This document shows positions 8,344 to 16,564 of a stretch of 64,000 nt of DNA, piece after piece. Under the pieces are notes generated by a model, which saw only the letters and a program-made list of their open reading frames with translations, was not told where the DNA came from and did no database searches. Numbering within the stretch: position 1 is the first letter of the stretch; every line of letters starts with the position of its first letter. Source of the DNA: Streptomyces sp. NBC_01317. GTDB taxonomy: Bacteria > Actinomycetota > Actinomycetes > Streptomycetales > Streptomycetaceae. The translations under genes and the position numbers were made by a program. The stretch is from the NCBI RefSeq assembly GCF_035961655.1, contig NZ_CP108393.1:1488001-1552000 (forward strand), given 5' to 3'.

Positions 8344-8578
8344 CGTAGTGCCGCAGGTGGTGGTCCAGGACCTCGTCCGGGCACGTGACGGGGAGGTAGA
8401 TCGTCAGGTTCGCGGTGAAGCCGTCGGCGGTGTCGCCGAACTGGATCAGCGCCCGCCCGACGACGGTGCCGTCGGCGAGGAGCAGGTTCGAGGACATCTT
8501 GCGCGGAAACTCCGACTCAGAGAGGAGCTCGTCCGCTTCCTCGGCCCAGGCCAGCTCGTCCGTTCCCCAGCTGCCCAT
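8344..8578 (-). pseudogene. 5' fragment of an unidentified gene, truncated at a rearrangement junction
   Basis: From the ATG at 8578 the minus frame reads [37 protein letters not shown] and [16 protein letters not shown], ending in [12 protein letters not shown] near 8344. Codon bias is good to there and then collapses because the frame runs antisense into the LexA-like gene. The start codon lies only 14 bases from the first CRISPR repeat and has no ribosome-binding site. I do not recognise the family. Confidence 0.4.
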
Positions 8579-8592
8579 TCCGCGGCCCGCGT

Positions 8593-8926
8593 GTCCTCCC
8601 CGCCAGCGCGGGGGTGTTCCGCTGTTTTGGCCCTGGTGACGACGTTCGTACGGGTCCTCCCCGCCAGCGCGGGGGTGTTCCGTCGTCGTCGGGCTCCAGG
8701 CCCTTCTCGTCGTCGTCCTCCCCGCCAGCGCGGGGGTGTTCCGAGGTGGGGGTTCGCGTCGAGTTCCTTGCTGGCGTCCTCCCCGTCAGCGCGGGGGTGT
8801 TTCGGCGTCAGCCTCGGTGTAGGTAGCCGGGTGCTGGTATTCCCCGCCGGTGCGGGAGTGTGCAGGAGAGCCCTCGAACCGCGCCCCAGGCCGAGCGGTC
8901 CTCCCGGCCGGCGCGAGGGACTTCCA
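8593..8926 (+). CRISPR. Type I-E CRISPR array, six repeats and five 32-bp spacers
   Basis: 29-bp repeats start at 8593, 8654, 8715, 8776, 8837 and 8898, each followed by exactly 32 bases of spacer. The first three are identical (start GTCCTCCCCGCCAGCGCGG); the fourth has two changes, and the fifth and sixth are degenerate. Decay toward the right is normal for the leader-distal end, so the leader should be left of 8593, where instead a truncated gene lies. The orientation is opposite to the array at 7425. Without cas genes nearby it can work only if cas genes exist elsewhere. Confidence 0.95.
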
Positions 8927-9113
8927 CTCACTAAACCTGCGGAGATCAAGGGGAAAAAGTCCTCAACGAGACGGCACCAGCGCGCGGCACCCGCTCCCCT
9001 ACGGCTTTGGACCACCCCTGGCACTGCGAAGTTCGAACAATCTCTTGCCCGATCGGATGCCATCTCCACGTACCCTGACCAGCACTCCAAAGCACCTGAC
9101 GACCTATCAGAAC

Positions 9114-9166
9114 GAGCGTCAAATGAGCGTCAAGATACCGCTGCGAGCGTCATTTCAGCGTCAAGA
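9114..9166. repeat. Two pairs of GAGCGTCA direct repeats, 11-bp phased
   Basis: GAGCGTCA occurs at 9114, 9125 and 9145, and CAGCGTCA at 9156. Spacing within each pair is 11 bp and the pairs are 31 bp apart, so all four sites face the same side of the helix. This arrangement is typical of sites for OmpR/PhoB-type or SARP-type activators and also of iterons. Confidence 0.7.
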
Positions 9167-9498
9167 CATCGCCCGTAACGCACATGGAGCACATCATGCG
9201 CACCCGCCAAAGCCGCAGGTCAGCGGCCCTTCACGGCAGGTTCAAGGATCGCCACGCACTCCACATGGTGCGTCATCGGAATGAAATGAGGTGACATACC
9301 TCGTCCCCCGAACGGTCGACGCCTGGTTGCCGAAGCCGCGGTCACGAGTGTCGCCGCCTCCTAGTAGGGCTGGAGAAGGTCGACCTGCATCAGTTGACCT
9401 GCGCGCCGCCCTCGGCCCGAAAATGTCCAGGCAACTCCCGCAAGGCCAGCTCTCGGCAATCACTCCCGGTGACTGGTGAACGTCGCCCAGAGAAACCT

Positions 9499-9528
9499 GT
9501 CCCTCCAGCACACGATCGCTGGAGGGAC
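9499..9528. repeat. Perfect hairpin, 11-bp stem
   Basis: GTCCCTCCAGC at 9499-9509 and its exact complement at 9518-9528 enclose an 8-base loop. It directly precedes the second set of phased repeats. No gene ends nearby, so a terminator role is not obvious. Confidence 0.7.
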
Positions 9529-9534
9529 GCCGCC

Positions 9535-9582
9535 TGGGGAGAATCTGGGGAGTACAGGTACCGCTGGGGAGCGTCCGGGGAG
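9535..9582. repeat. Two pairs of TGGGGAG direct repeats, 11-bp phased
   Basis: TGGGGAG occurs at 9535, 9546 and 9565, and CGGGGAG at 9576. Spacing is 11 bp within pairs and 30 bp between pairs, nearly the same geometry as the GAGCGTCA set 420 bp upstream but with an unrelated core. Confidence 0.7.
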
Positions 9583-9898
9583 AATCGATTGCGTAAGGCG
9601 GCACGAACGTGAAAGACACGGAAAGAGACGTCCGTCCAGCTCAGAGGCCATATGGGCGGCATCGCCACAGGTCAGTGCCGTCCACTGGACACCTTCATGC
9701 CGAAGGTGCCCTGGAGGGTGGGCCGGGTGGTGAACATGCGTGCGCCGCCTTGCTGTCTCGTTCGTCTGTTCGCCGAGCAGGCTATCGACCGTTCGTGGTC
9801 GTCCGTGGTCGCCCGTGGTCCAGCAGTACGATTTGTGGGTGATCATGCCCAGCTCCGCCACGGGTGCGAGGCGGCACGGACCGTAGCGGAGGTACGCG

Positions 9899-10954
9899 GT
9901 GCACGGTGAGTACAAGGTCCCCGGCGGCAAGCTGGTCGTCGTGGACCTGGACACGGCGGACGGGGTGCTGCGCGGGGTCCGGGTCGCCGGGGACTTCTTC
10001 CTGGAGCCCGACGAGGCCATCGAGGCGATCGACGCCGCGCTGGAGGGCGCGCCCGCCGACACGGACGCCGCCGCCCTCGCGTCCCGGATCGACGCGGCGC
10101 TGCCCGCCGGGACGGTGATGTACGGCCTGACGTCGGAGGGAGTCGCCGTCGCCGTACGCCGTGCCCTGGCGCGGGCCACCGACTGGACGGACTACGACTG
10201 GCAGGTCATCCACGCGGCCCCGGAGTCCCCGGCTCTCCACATGGCGCTGGACGAGGTCCTGACCACCGAGGTCGCGGCGGGCCGCCGCCCGCCGACGCTC
10301 CGGATCTGGGAGTGGGGCGCGCCCGCCGTGGTGATCGGCAGCTTCCAGTCGCTGCGCAACGAGGTGGACCCGGCCGGCGCGGAGCGCCACGGCATCACGG
10401 TGGTCCGCCGGATCTCGGGCGGCGGCGCCATGTTCATCGAGCCGGGCAACACGATCACGTACTCGCTCTCCGTGCCGGAGGCGCTGGTCAAGGGGCTGAG
10501 CTTCGCCGACAGTTACGCGTATCTGGACGACTGGGTGCTCGGCGCGCTCGGCGACCTGGGCGTGAAGGCGTGGTACCAGCCGCTGAACGACATCGCGACG
10601 GACGCGGGCAAGATCGCGGGCGCGGCGCAGAAGCGGGTCGTGAGCGGGCGGGGTGCCGTACTGCACCACGTGACCATGGCGTACGACATCGACGCCGACA
10701 AGATGCTCGACGTGCTGCGGATCGGCCGCGAGAAGCTCTCCGACAAGGGGACGCGCAGCGCGAAGAAGCGGGTGGACCCGCTGCGGCGGCAGACCGGTCT
10801 GTCGCGGGAGGCCGTGATCGAGCGGATGATCGCGTCCTTCCGGGGGCGGTACGGCCTGACGGAGGGCCGGGTCACCGAGGAGGAGATGGCGCGGGCGCGC
10901 GAACTCGCCGCGACGAAGTTCGGCAGCCGGGCGTGGACGGCGCGGGTGCCGTAA
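9899..10954 (+). CDS. lplA: Lipoate-protein ligase A with appended accessory domain
   Basis: This 351-residue cytoplasmic enzyme adenylates lipoate (or octanoate) and transfers it to the lysine of lipoyl domains of 2-oxoacid dehydrogenases and GcvH. Residues 1-80 (EYKVPGGKLVVVDLDTADG, with an acidic helical part) form the small accessory domain, here at the N-terminus rather than the C-terminus as in E. coli LplA. The catalytic BPL/LplA domain follows: IWEWGAPAVVIGSFQ, the RRISGGGAMF signature (near residue 170) and the reactive Lys in DAGKIAGAAQKR (near 240). GTG at 9899 has GGAGG six bases upstream. It is transcribed toward the NCS1 transporter and separated from it by a strong hairpin. Confidence 0.9.
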   Translation: MHGEYKVPGGKLVVVDLDTADGVLRGVRVAGDFFLEPDEAIEAIDAALEGAPADTDAAALASRIDAALPAGTVMYGLTSEGVAVAVRRALARATDWTDYDWQVIHAAPESPALHMALDEVLTTEVAAGRRPPTLRIWEWGAPAVVIGSFQSLRNEVDPAGAERHGITVVRRISGGGAMFIEPGNTITYSLSVPEALVKGLSFADSYAYLDDWVLGALGDLGVKAWYQPLNDIATDAGKIAGAAQKRVVSGRGAVLHHVTMAYDIDADKMLDVLRIGREKLSDKGTRSAKKRVDPLRRQTGLSREAVIERMIASFRGRYGLTEGRVTEEEMARARELAATKFGSRAWTARVP

Positions 10955-10996
10955 TCCGGGCGGGGATGCCGTAGCTCGGAGATGCCGTGGCTCACA

Positions 10997-11032
10997 CCTC
11001 CGCCCCGGCGGGGGGAGCCGCCGGGGCGGAGG
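10997..11032. terminator. Bidirectional terminator between lplA and the NCS1 transporter
   Basis: A perfect 15-bp GC stem (cctccgccccggcgg and complement) with a 6-base loop lies between two convergent genes, 42 bases after the lplA stop and 29 bases from the transporter stop. Confidence 0.85.
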
Positions 11033-11060
11033 AGTACTGCTCCGGATGGACGCCCGATCG

Positions 11061-12587
11061 TCAGGATCCGGCGGCCACCGCCCGCCGTTCGGGCAGCATC
11101 AGGGCGACGTAGAGCACCAGCGAGGCGGCGAGGCCCACCGCCCAGCCGTAGTCGGCGAGCGGTTTGAGGAAGGGGATCAGGCCGTCCTCGGGGAACGGCC
11201 CCTGGCCCTCCGCCGAATGGGACCCGCCCACCGCCAGCAGCCCGCCGACCAGGAACGCCCATACGGCTTTGAAATTCCAGCCGTTGGTGTACCAGTAACG
11301 GCCGCCGGGCCGGTAGAGGTCGGCCAGGTCGAGGACGGTCCGCCGGACGACCCAGTAGTCGGCGATCAGGATGCCCGCGACCGTACCGAGCAGACCGCCG
11401 ACCAGACCGAGCCAGGTGAAGATGTACAGCTCGGGCGTCTCGGTGAGCTTCCACGGCATGATGACCACCCCGACCACCCCTGTGATCAGCGCGCCCGTAC
11501 GGAAGTTGATGAGCTTCGGCGCCAGGTTGGCGAGGTCGTAGGCAGGCGAGACGACGTTCGCCGCGATGTTCACGGAGATCGTCGCGATCAGTACGGTCAC
11601 CAGCGCGAAGAGCAGCCCGAAGACGTTGTCGGTCTTGGCGGCGAGGGCGACCGGGTCCCAGACGGCCGCTCCGTACACCGCCTGCGAGCCGGAGGTGACG
11701 AAGACCGACAGCAGCGCGAAGACCGTCATGGTGGTGGGCAGTCCGAGTGTCTGTCCCCAGATCTGCGCGCGCTGTCCGGCGCCGAAGCGGGTGAAGTCCG
11801 GGATGTTGAGCGACAGGGTGGACCAGAAGGCGATCATCCCCATGAGGGAGGGGAAGAAGACCGGCCAGAAGTCCGCGCCCCAGCCGAGCTTCGACGGCTG
11901 GTCGAGCAGCGGGCCGAGGCCGCCGGCCTTGACGGTGATCCAGAGGAACAGCACGAGCGCGCCGACGATGACAAACGGCGCGGCCCAGTTCTCGAAGCGC
12001 CGCAGGGTGTCCATCCCCCGGTAAATGATGGCGAGTTCGAGCGCCCAGAAGAGGACGAAGCAGACCCACAGCGTCCAGGGCTGGCCACCGACCCGCGACG
12101 CCTCCGCCCAGCCGCCGAAGATCTTGCCGAGCAGGACGAAGATGCCCTGGCCGCCGATCCAGGTCTGGATACCGAACCAGGCGCAGGCGACGGCCGCCCG
12201 GATCAGCGCGGGCAGGTTGGCGCCGCGCAGGCCGAAGGAGGCACGGGCGAGTACGGGAAAGGGGATGCCGTACTTGGGTCCCGCGTGGCCGGTCAGCAGC
12301 ATCGGGAAGAGCACGATCAGGTTGGCGAGGGCGATCGTGAGGACCGCCTGCTTCCAGTCCATGCCGAGCGTGACAAGACCCGAAGCCAGCAGCCAGGACG
12401 GGATGTTGTGCGCCATGCCGATCCACAGCGCCGCGAAGTTGTACGTGGTCCAGGTGCGGCGGGCGACCGGCACCGGCAGGAGGTCGTCGTTGACGAAGCG
12501 GCTGTCGCCGGGGGTCGCGCCGGGTGCGAGCTCGGCCCGGCCGCCCTCGTCTCTCCCGGTGTCTCCGGTGTCGGTTATCGCGGTCAT
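11061..12587 (-). CDS. NCS1-family nucleobase/hydantoin:cation symporter
   Basis: A 508-residue membrane protein with about 12 helices. Family hallmarks are WTTYNFAALWIGMAHNIPSW (helix 1), GIPFPVLARASFG, ACAWFGIQTWIGGQ and NIPDFTRFG. The fold is the LeuT type known from the Mhp1 hydantoin transporter and the uracil/allantoin permeases. As the last gene of the pyrimidine/hydantoin degradation cluster it most likely imports uracil, dihydropyrimidine or hydantoin for the enzymes encoded upstream. About 50 bases separate it from the F420 oxidoreductase gene, so it is probably co-transcribed. Substrate is inferred from context only. Confidence 0.88.
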   Translation of the reverse strand: MTAITDTGDTGRDEGGRAELAPGATPGDSRFVNDDLLPVPVARRTWTTYNFAALWIGMAHNIPSWLLASGLVTLGMDWKQAVLTIALANLIVLFPMLLTGHAGPKYGIPFPVLARASFGLRGANLPALIRAAVACAWFGIQTWIGGQGIFVLLGKIFGGWAEASRVGGQPWTLWVCFVLFWALELAIIYRGMDTLRRFENWAAPFVIVGALVLFLWITVKAGGLGPLLDQPSKLGWGADFWPVFFPSLMGMIAFWSTLSLNIPDFTRFGAGQRAQIWGQTLGLPTTMTVFALLSVFVTSGSQAVYGAAVWDPVALAAKTDNVFGLLFALVTVLIATISVNIAANVVSPAYDLANLAPKLINFRTGALITGVVGVVIMPWKLTETPELYIFTWLGLVGGLLGTVAGILIADYWVVRRTVLDLADLYRPGGRYWYTNGWNFKAVWAFLVGGLLAVGGSHSAEGQGPFPEDGLIPFLKPLADYGWAVGLAASLVLYVALMLPERRAVAAGS

Positions 12588-12639
12588 CGCGGCGGAACCC
12601 TTCCTGCGGAGGGGACGGAAGCGGGTGGGAAAGGGCGGG

Positions 12640-13641
12640 TCAGTCCTGGAAGTGCGGGATGATCTCGGCGCCGTACGCGTCGATCGTCGCTTCCTTCGCG
12701 TCGTGCATGTTGTAGAGCGCGAACTGGTCGACGCCCAGGGCCCGCAGCGCCTCCAGCTTCTCGATGTGTGCCTCGACGGGACCGAGCAGGCAGAACCGGT
12801 CCACGATCTCGTCGGTCACGAAGTCCGCCGACGTGTTGTCCGTACGCCCGTGGTGGCTGTAGTCGTACCCCTCGCGCTGCTTGATGTAGTCGGTCAGCGC
12901 GTCGGGCACCAGCCCGGAGTGCTCGCCGTAGCGCGCCACCAGGTCCGCGACGTGGTTGCCGACCATCCCGCCGAACCACCGCGACTGGTCGCGGGCGTGG
13001 GCGAGGTCGTCACCGACGTACGCGGGCGCCGCCACGCAGATCGTGATCGAGTACGGGTCCCGCCCGGCGTCCGAGGCGGCGGTACGGACCGCCTTGATCA
13101 TCGACTCGGTGAGGTACGGGTCCGCGAGCTGGAGGATGAAACCGTCGGCCTTCTGCCCGGCGAGGGCCAGGGCCTTGGGCCCGTACGCGGCCATCCAGAC
13201 CGGCAGTTTCCCGTCCCGTACCCACGGCAGCCGCAGGCTCTGGCCGTCGACGACCGCCTCGCGGCCCTCCGCGAGGTCGCGGATGACCTCCATCGCCTCG
13301 CCCACCCGGGCCAGGGTGTTGGGCTTGCGGCCTGCCACCCGCATCGCCGAGTCGCCCCGCCCGATGCCGCAGACCGTGCGGTTGCCGTACATCTCGTTGA
13401 GGGTGGCGAAGGTGGAGGCGGTCACCTCCCACGTCCTGGTGCCCGGGTTGGTGACCATGGGGCCCACGATCAGGCTGGTGGTGTGCTCCAGGATGCGGCT
13501 GTAGATGACAAACGGCTCCTGCCAGAGGACCGCCGAGTCGAAGGTCCAGCCGTAGCGGAACCCGTTGCGTTCCGCGCGCCGCATGAGCCCGACGACCCCT
13601 GAGGCCGGCGGGTCGGTCTGGAGGACGAGTCCGAAGTCCAT
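12640..13641 (-). CDS. Luciferase-like F420-dependent oxidoreductase of hydantoin/pyrimidine cluster
   Basis: A 333-residue TIM-barrel protein of the luciferase-like superfamily, matching in overall pattern the TIGR03842 group, which is regularly encoded next to dihydropyrimidinase genes. Visible features are MDFGLVLQTDPPAS at the start, RYGWTFDSAVLW, TNPGTRTWEVTASTFATLNE and GIGRGDSAMRVAG, the usual cofactor-binding turn. The group is predicted to use F420, and its exact step in pyrimidine or hydantoin breakdown is not established. A reductive role equivalent to dihydropyrimidine dehydrogenase is possible, because no such enzyme is seen here. It lies between the dihydropyrimidinase and transporter genes on the same strand. 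Confidence 0.85.
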   Translation of the reverse strand: MDFGLVLQTDPPASGVVGLMRRAERNGFRYGWTFDSAVLWQEPFVIYSRILEHTTSLIVGPMVTNPGTRTWEVTASTFATLNEMYGNRTVCGIGRGDSAMRVAGRKPNTLARVGEAMEVIRDLAEGREAVVDGQSLRLPWVRDGKLPVWMAAYGPKALALAGQKADGFILQLADPYLTESMIKAVRTAASDAGRDPYSITICVAAPAYVGDDLAHARDQSRWFGGMVGNHVADLVARYGEHSGLVPDALTDYIKQREGYDYSHHGRTDNTSADFVTDEIVDRFCLLGPVEAHIEKLEALRALGVDQFALYNMHDAKEATIDAYGAEIIPHFQD

Positions 13642-13708
13642 GGCCGTGCCACTCCTAGATCACTTGGTTCGCTCGGTTCGGTTCGCTTCGTTCACTTGGC
13701 GGACGTGC

Positions 13709-15112
13709 TCAGTCGAGGTACTGGCAGGTGGCGCGCGGCGTGTACTGGCCGTGGCCCGCGCGGCCGGTGAACTCCCGCCGGTCGATGACCGGTTCGCCCC
13801 GGGACAGCACGGTCTCCACCTGCCCGGTGATCCGTTTGCCCTCGTACGCCGAGTAGTCGACGTTCATGTGGTGCGTGGCGACGGAGAGCGTCTGCTCGTG
13901 GTCCGGGTCGTAGATCACGACATCTGCGTCCGCGCCGGGCGCGATGGTGCCCTTGCGCGGGTAGAGGCCGAACATCCTGGCCGGGGTGGCGCAGGCGATC
14001 TCGATCCAGCGGCGGCGCGTGATGTGGCCTTCGACCACGGCCTGATGGAGAAGGTCCATCCGGTTCTCCACCCCGGGCAGGCCGTTCGGGATCTTGGAGA
14101 AGTCGCCCCGGCCCATGTCCTTCTGCCCGGTGAAGCAGAACGGGCAGTGGTCCGTGGACACCACCTGGAGGTCGTTGGTACGTAGCCCGCGCCAGAGGGC
14201 CGCCTGGTGCTCCTTGGGCCGCAGCGGGGTCGAACAGACGTACTTGGCGCCCTCGAAGTCCGGCTCCGCGAGGTTGTCGGTGGAGAGGAAGAGGTACTGC
14301 GGACAGGTCTCGCCGAAGACCGGCAGCCCCTTGTCGCGGGCCTGCGCCAGCTCGGCGACCGCCTCCTCGGCCGATACGTGCACGACGTACAGCGGTGCGT
14401 CGGCGACCCGCGCGAGCTGGATCGCGCGGTGGGTGGCCTCGGCCTCCAGCAGGACCTTCCGTACCTCGCCGTGGTAGCGGGGGTCGGTGCGGCCCTCGGC
14501 GAGCGCCTGTTCCACGAGCACGTCGATCGCGATGCCGTTCTCGGCGTGCATCATGATCAACCCGGCGTTCCGGGAGGCGCGTTGCATGGCCCGCAGGATC
14601 TTGCCGTCGTCGCTGTAGAAGACGCCGGGGTAGGCCATGAAGAGCTTGAAGGAGGTCACACCCTCCTGGACCAGGAGATCCATCTCGTTCAGCGAACTCT
14701 CGTTCACGTCCGCCACGATCATGTGGAAGCCGTAGTCGATCGCACATCGGCCGTCGGCCTTGGCGTACCAGGCGTCCAGGCCCTCGCGCAGCGCCCGTCC
14801 CGGCGACTGGATGGCGAAGTCTACGATCGTGGTGGTGCCGCCCCAGGCGGCGGCGCGGGTGCCCGTCTCGAAGGTGTCGGCGGCCAGGGTGCCGCCGAAC
14901 GGCATCTCCATATGCGTGTGGGCGTCGACCCCGCCGGGGATGACGTACTTCCCGGTCGCGTCGATCGTCCGCTCGGCGGTCCAGCCCTCCGCGACCGTGG
15001 ACCCGTGCGCGGCGAGGGCGACGATCCTGCTGTCCTCGATCAGGACGTCGGCGTGGGTCTCCTCGGCGGCGGTGATGACAAGCCCGCCACGGATCAGGGT
15101 GCGGGTGCTCAT
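13709..15112 (-). CDS. hydA: Dihydropyrimidinase / D-hydantoinase
   Basis: A 467-residue cyclic amidohydrolase that opens dihydrouracil, dihydrothymine or 5-substituted hydantoins to N-carbamoyl amino acids. The metal-binding HxH is in GGVDAHTHMEMPFGG (near residue 60), the carboxylated bridging Lys in SFKLFMAYPG (near 150), a further His in YVVHVSAEEA and the catalytic Asp-His in STDHCPFCF (near 310). The N- and C-terminal composite sheet is present (MSTRTLIRGGLVITAAEE, KRITGQVETVLSRGEPV). Length fits the family (about 460). It is the third gene of the operon, preceded by the aminotransferase gene after 114 bases. Confidence 0.93.
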   Translation of the reverse strand: MSTRTLIRGGLVITAAEETHADVLIEDSRIVALAAHGSTVAEGWTAERTIDATGKYVIPGGVDAHTHMEMPFGGTLAADTFETGTRAAAWGGTTTIVDFAIQSPGRALREGLDAWYAKADGRCAIDYGFHMIVADVNESSLNEMDLLVQEGVTSFKLFMAYPGVFYSDDGKILRAMQRASRNAGLIMMHAENGIAIDVLVEQALAEGRTDPRYHGEVRKVLLEAEATHRAIQLARVADAPLYVVHVSAEEAVAELAQARDKGLPVFGETCPQYLFLSTDNLAEPDFEGAKYVCSTPLRPKEHQAALWRGLRTNDLQVVSTDHCPFCFTGQKDMGRGDFSKIPNGLPGVENRMDLLHQAVVEGHITRRRWIEIACATPARMFGLYPRKGTIAPGADADVVIYDPDHEQTLSVATHHMNVDYSAYEGKRITGQVETVLSRGEPVIDRREFTGRAGHGQYTPRATCQYLD

Positions 15113-15226
15113 GGTGGTGGCGCTCCCATTCTTGCGGTGCGACCGCGCTCGCGGGGACGGAGGTTGGTCCGAACTGCCCTGGCGCGGGCGGCTGTCGGCC
15201 GCCCGCGCCGGGGCCGTACGGACGGA

Positions 15227-16564
15227 TCAGACGCCCCGCAGGGCCTGTTCGAGGATGGCCGCGCCCTGTTCCGCCTCGGCGACGGTGAGGGAGAGCGGCG
15301 GTGCGATCCGCAGCACGCTGGTGTTGTGGCCGCCGCCCTTGCCGATCAACAGCCCGCCCTCGCGGGCCGCTTCGAGTACGGCCGCCGCCCGCTCGGGCGA
15401 CGCCTCGTCGGTGCCCGGCTTCACCAGTTCGACGCCGATCATCAGGCCCCGGCCGCGGACCTCCCGTACGGCCGCGACACCCGCGCCGATCCCCCGCAGC
15501 CGCTCGATCAGCAGTCCGCCGACCCGCCGGGCGTTGCCCTGGAGGTCGTGCTCCAGCAGGTACGAGAGGTTCGCGAGGCCGGCCGCCATCGTGACGGGGC
15601 TGCCGCCGAAGGTCGAGATGGAGTTGCTGTCCAGGCAGTTCATGATGTCGGCGCAGGCCACGACCCCGCCGATGGACATGCCGTTGCCGATGCCCTTGGC
15701 GAAGGTGAGGATGTCCGGCGAGCCGCTCGCGGCGTGGGCCTGCCAGCCCCAGAAGTGCTCGCCCGTACGGCCCCAGCCGGTCTGCACCTCGTCGCTGATC
15801 CACAGGATGCCGTGCCGGTCCAGGACTTCGCGGAACGCGGCGTACAGCCCGTCGGGCGGGGCGGTGAACCCCCCGACGCCCTGCACCGGTTCGGCGATGA
15901 GCGCGGCGGGCGCGCGGGTGTGGCCGAGCAGGTCCTCCAGGTCGGCCACGCACGCCGCGATGAAGGCGTCGTCGCCGAGGTGCGCGTACGGGCCCCGGTC
16001 GCGGACCCCGCCGTGCACGTACAGCGTCTGGAGCGGGGAGAGCGAGGTAGGCGACCAGCCCCGGTTGCCGGTGACGGACACGGTGGAGAAGGACCGGCCG
16101 TGGTAGCTGTTGCGCATCGCGAGGATCTGGTTCGACGCGCGGTAGGTGGTGGCCAGCATGAGGGCCGTGTCGTTGGCCTCCGTACCGGACGTGGTGAAGA
16201 AGACCCGGGCGTCCGGGATGCCGGACAGGGTGGCGATCCGCTCCGCCAGCTCGACCATCGGGCGGTTGAGGTAGAGCGTGGACGAGTGGATGATCCGCCC
16301 GGCCTGCTCACTCACCGCCTTGGTGACCTCGGGCAGGGCGTGGGCGGTCATCGTGGTGAGGATGCCGCCGAAGAAGTCCAGGTAGCGGTTGCCGTCGGCG
16401 TCCCAGACGTGGCGGCCCTCGCCATGTGTGATCTCCAAGGGCCGGTCGTAGTACAGGGCGAGCCAGTCGGGGAGGACCGCGCGGTGGCGGTCGAGGAGCC
16501 GGTCGGTGCCCTGCGGGGTGCCCGGGTGGCCGGTGGCCCGCGGGATGTCCGTCGTGTCGGTCAC
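15227..16564 (-). CDS. Class III PLP aminotransferase (beta-alanine type)
   Basis: A 445-residue fold-type I aminotransferase. Residues visible include DADGNRYLDFFGG, FFTTSGTEANDTALMLA, the motif WISDEVQTGWGRTG (Asp contacts the PLP nitrogen) and LTFAKGIGNGMSIGG, where the Lys (near residue 288) binds PLP. In this operon it probably converts beta-alanine or 3-aminoisobutyrate, the end products of uracil or thymine breakdown, to the semialdehyde. The frame is open to 16618, but the GTG at 16564 overlaps the upstream stop as GTGA and is preferred. The Lys and SGTEAND motifs are intact. Confidence 0.88.
   Translation of the reverse strand: MTDTTDIPRATGHPGTPQGTDRLLDRHRAVLPDWLALYYDRPLEITHGEGRHVWDADGNRYLDFFGGILTTMTAHALPEVTKAVSEQAGRIIHSSTLYLNRPMVELAERIATLSGIPDARVFFTTSGTEANDTALMLATTYRASNQILAMRNSYHGRSFSTVSVTGNRGWSPTSLSPLQTLYVHGGVRDRGPYAHLGDDAFIAACVADLEDLLGHTRAPAALIAEPVQGVGGFTAPPDGLYAAFREVLDRHGILWISDEVQTGWGRTGEHFWGWQAHAASGSPDILTFAKGIGNGMSIGGVVACADIMNCLDSNSISTFGGSPVTMAAGLANLSYLLEHDLQGNARRVGGLLIERLRGIGAGVAAVREVRGRGLMIGVELVKPGTDEASPERAAAVLEAAREGGLLIGKGGGHNTSVLRIAPPLSLTVAEAEQGAAILEQALRGV

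Larger units (their letters stand above)
8927..9898. other. Non-coding stretch with phased repeats, no confident gene
   Basis: Nearly 1 kb between the CRISPR array and the lipoate ligase gene lacks frames with Streptomyces codon bias. Two tiny frames, 9184-9294 (36 codons, very basic) and 9291-9479, overlap by GTGA but have no ribosome-binding site and weak bias. The stretch contains two sets of paired direct repeats and a perfect hairpin, listed separately. It could be a replication, transfer or regulatory region left by a mobile element. Confidence 0.5.

Noticed and set aside
8159..9178. 339-codon frame continuing the LexA-like protein through the CRISPR array
   Set aside because: After residue 60 it translates antisense coding DNA and then CRISPR repeats, giving repeated PPARGC/PRQRGG peptides; not a real protein.
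9184..9479. Two tiny overlapping frames in the gene-free kilobase
   Set aside because: No ribosome-binding site, weak codon bias and no recognised family; kept only as part of the non-coding stretch.
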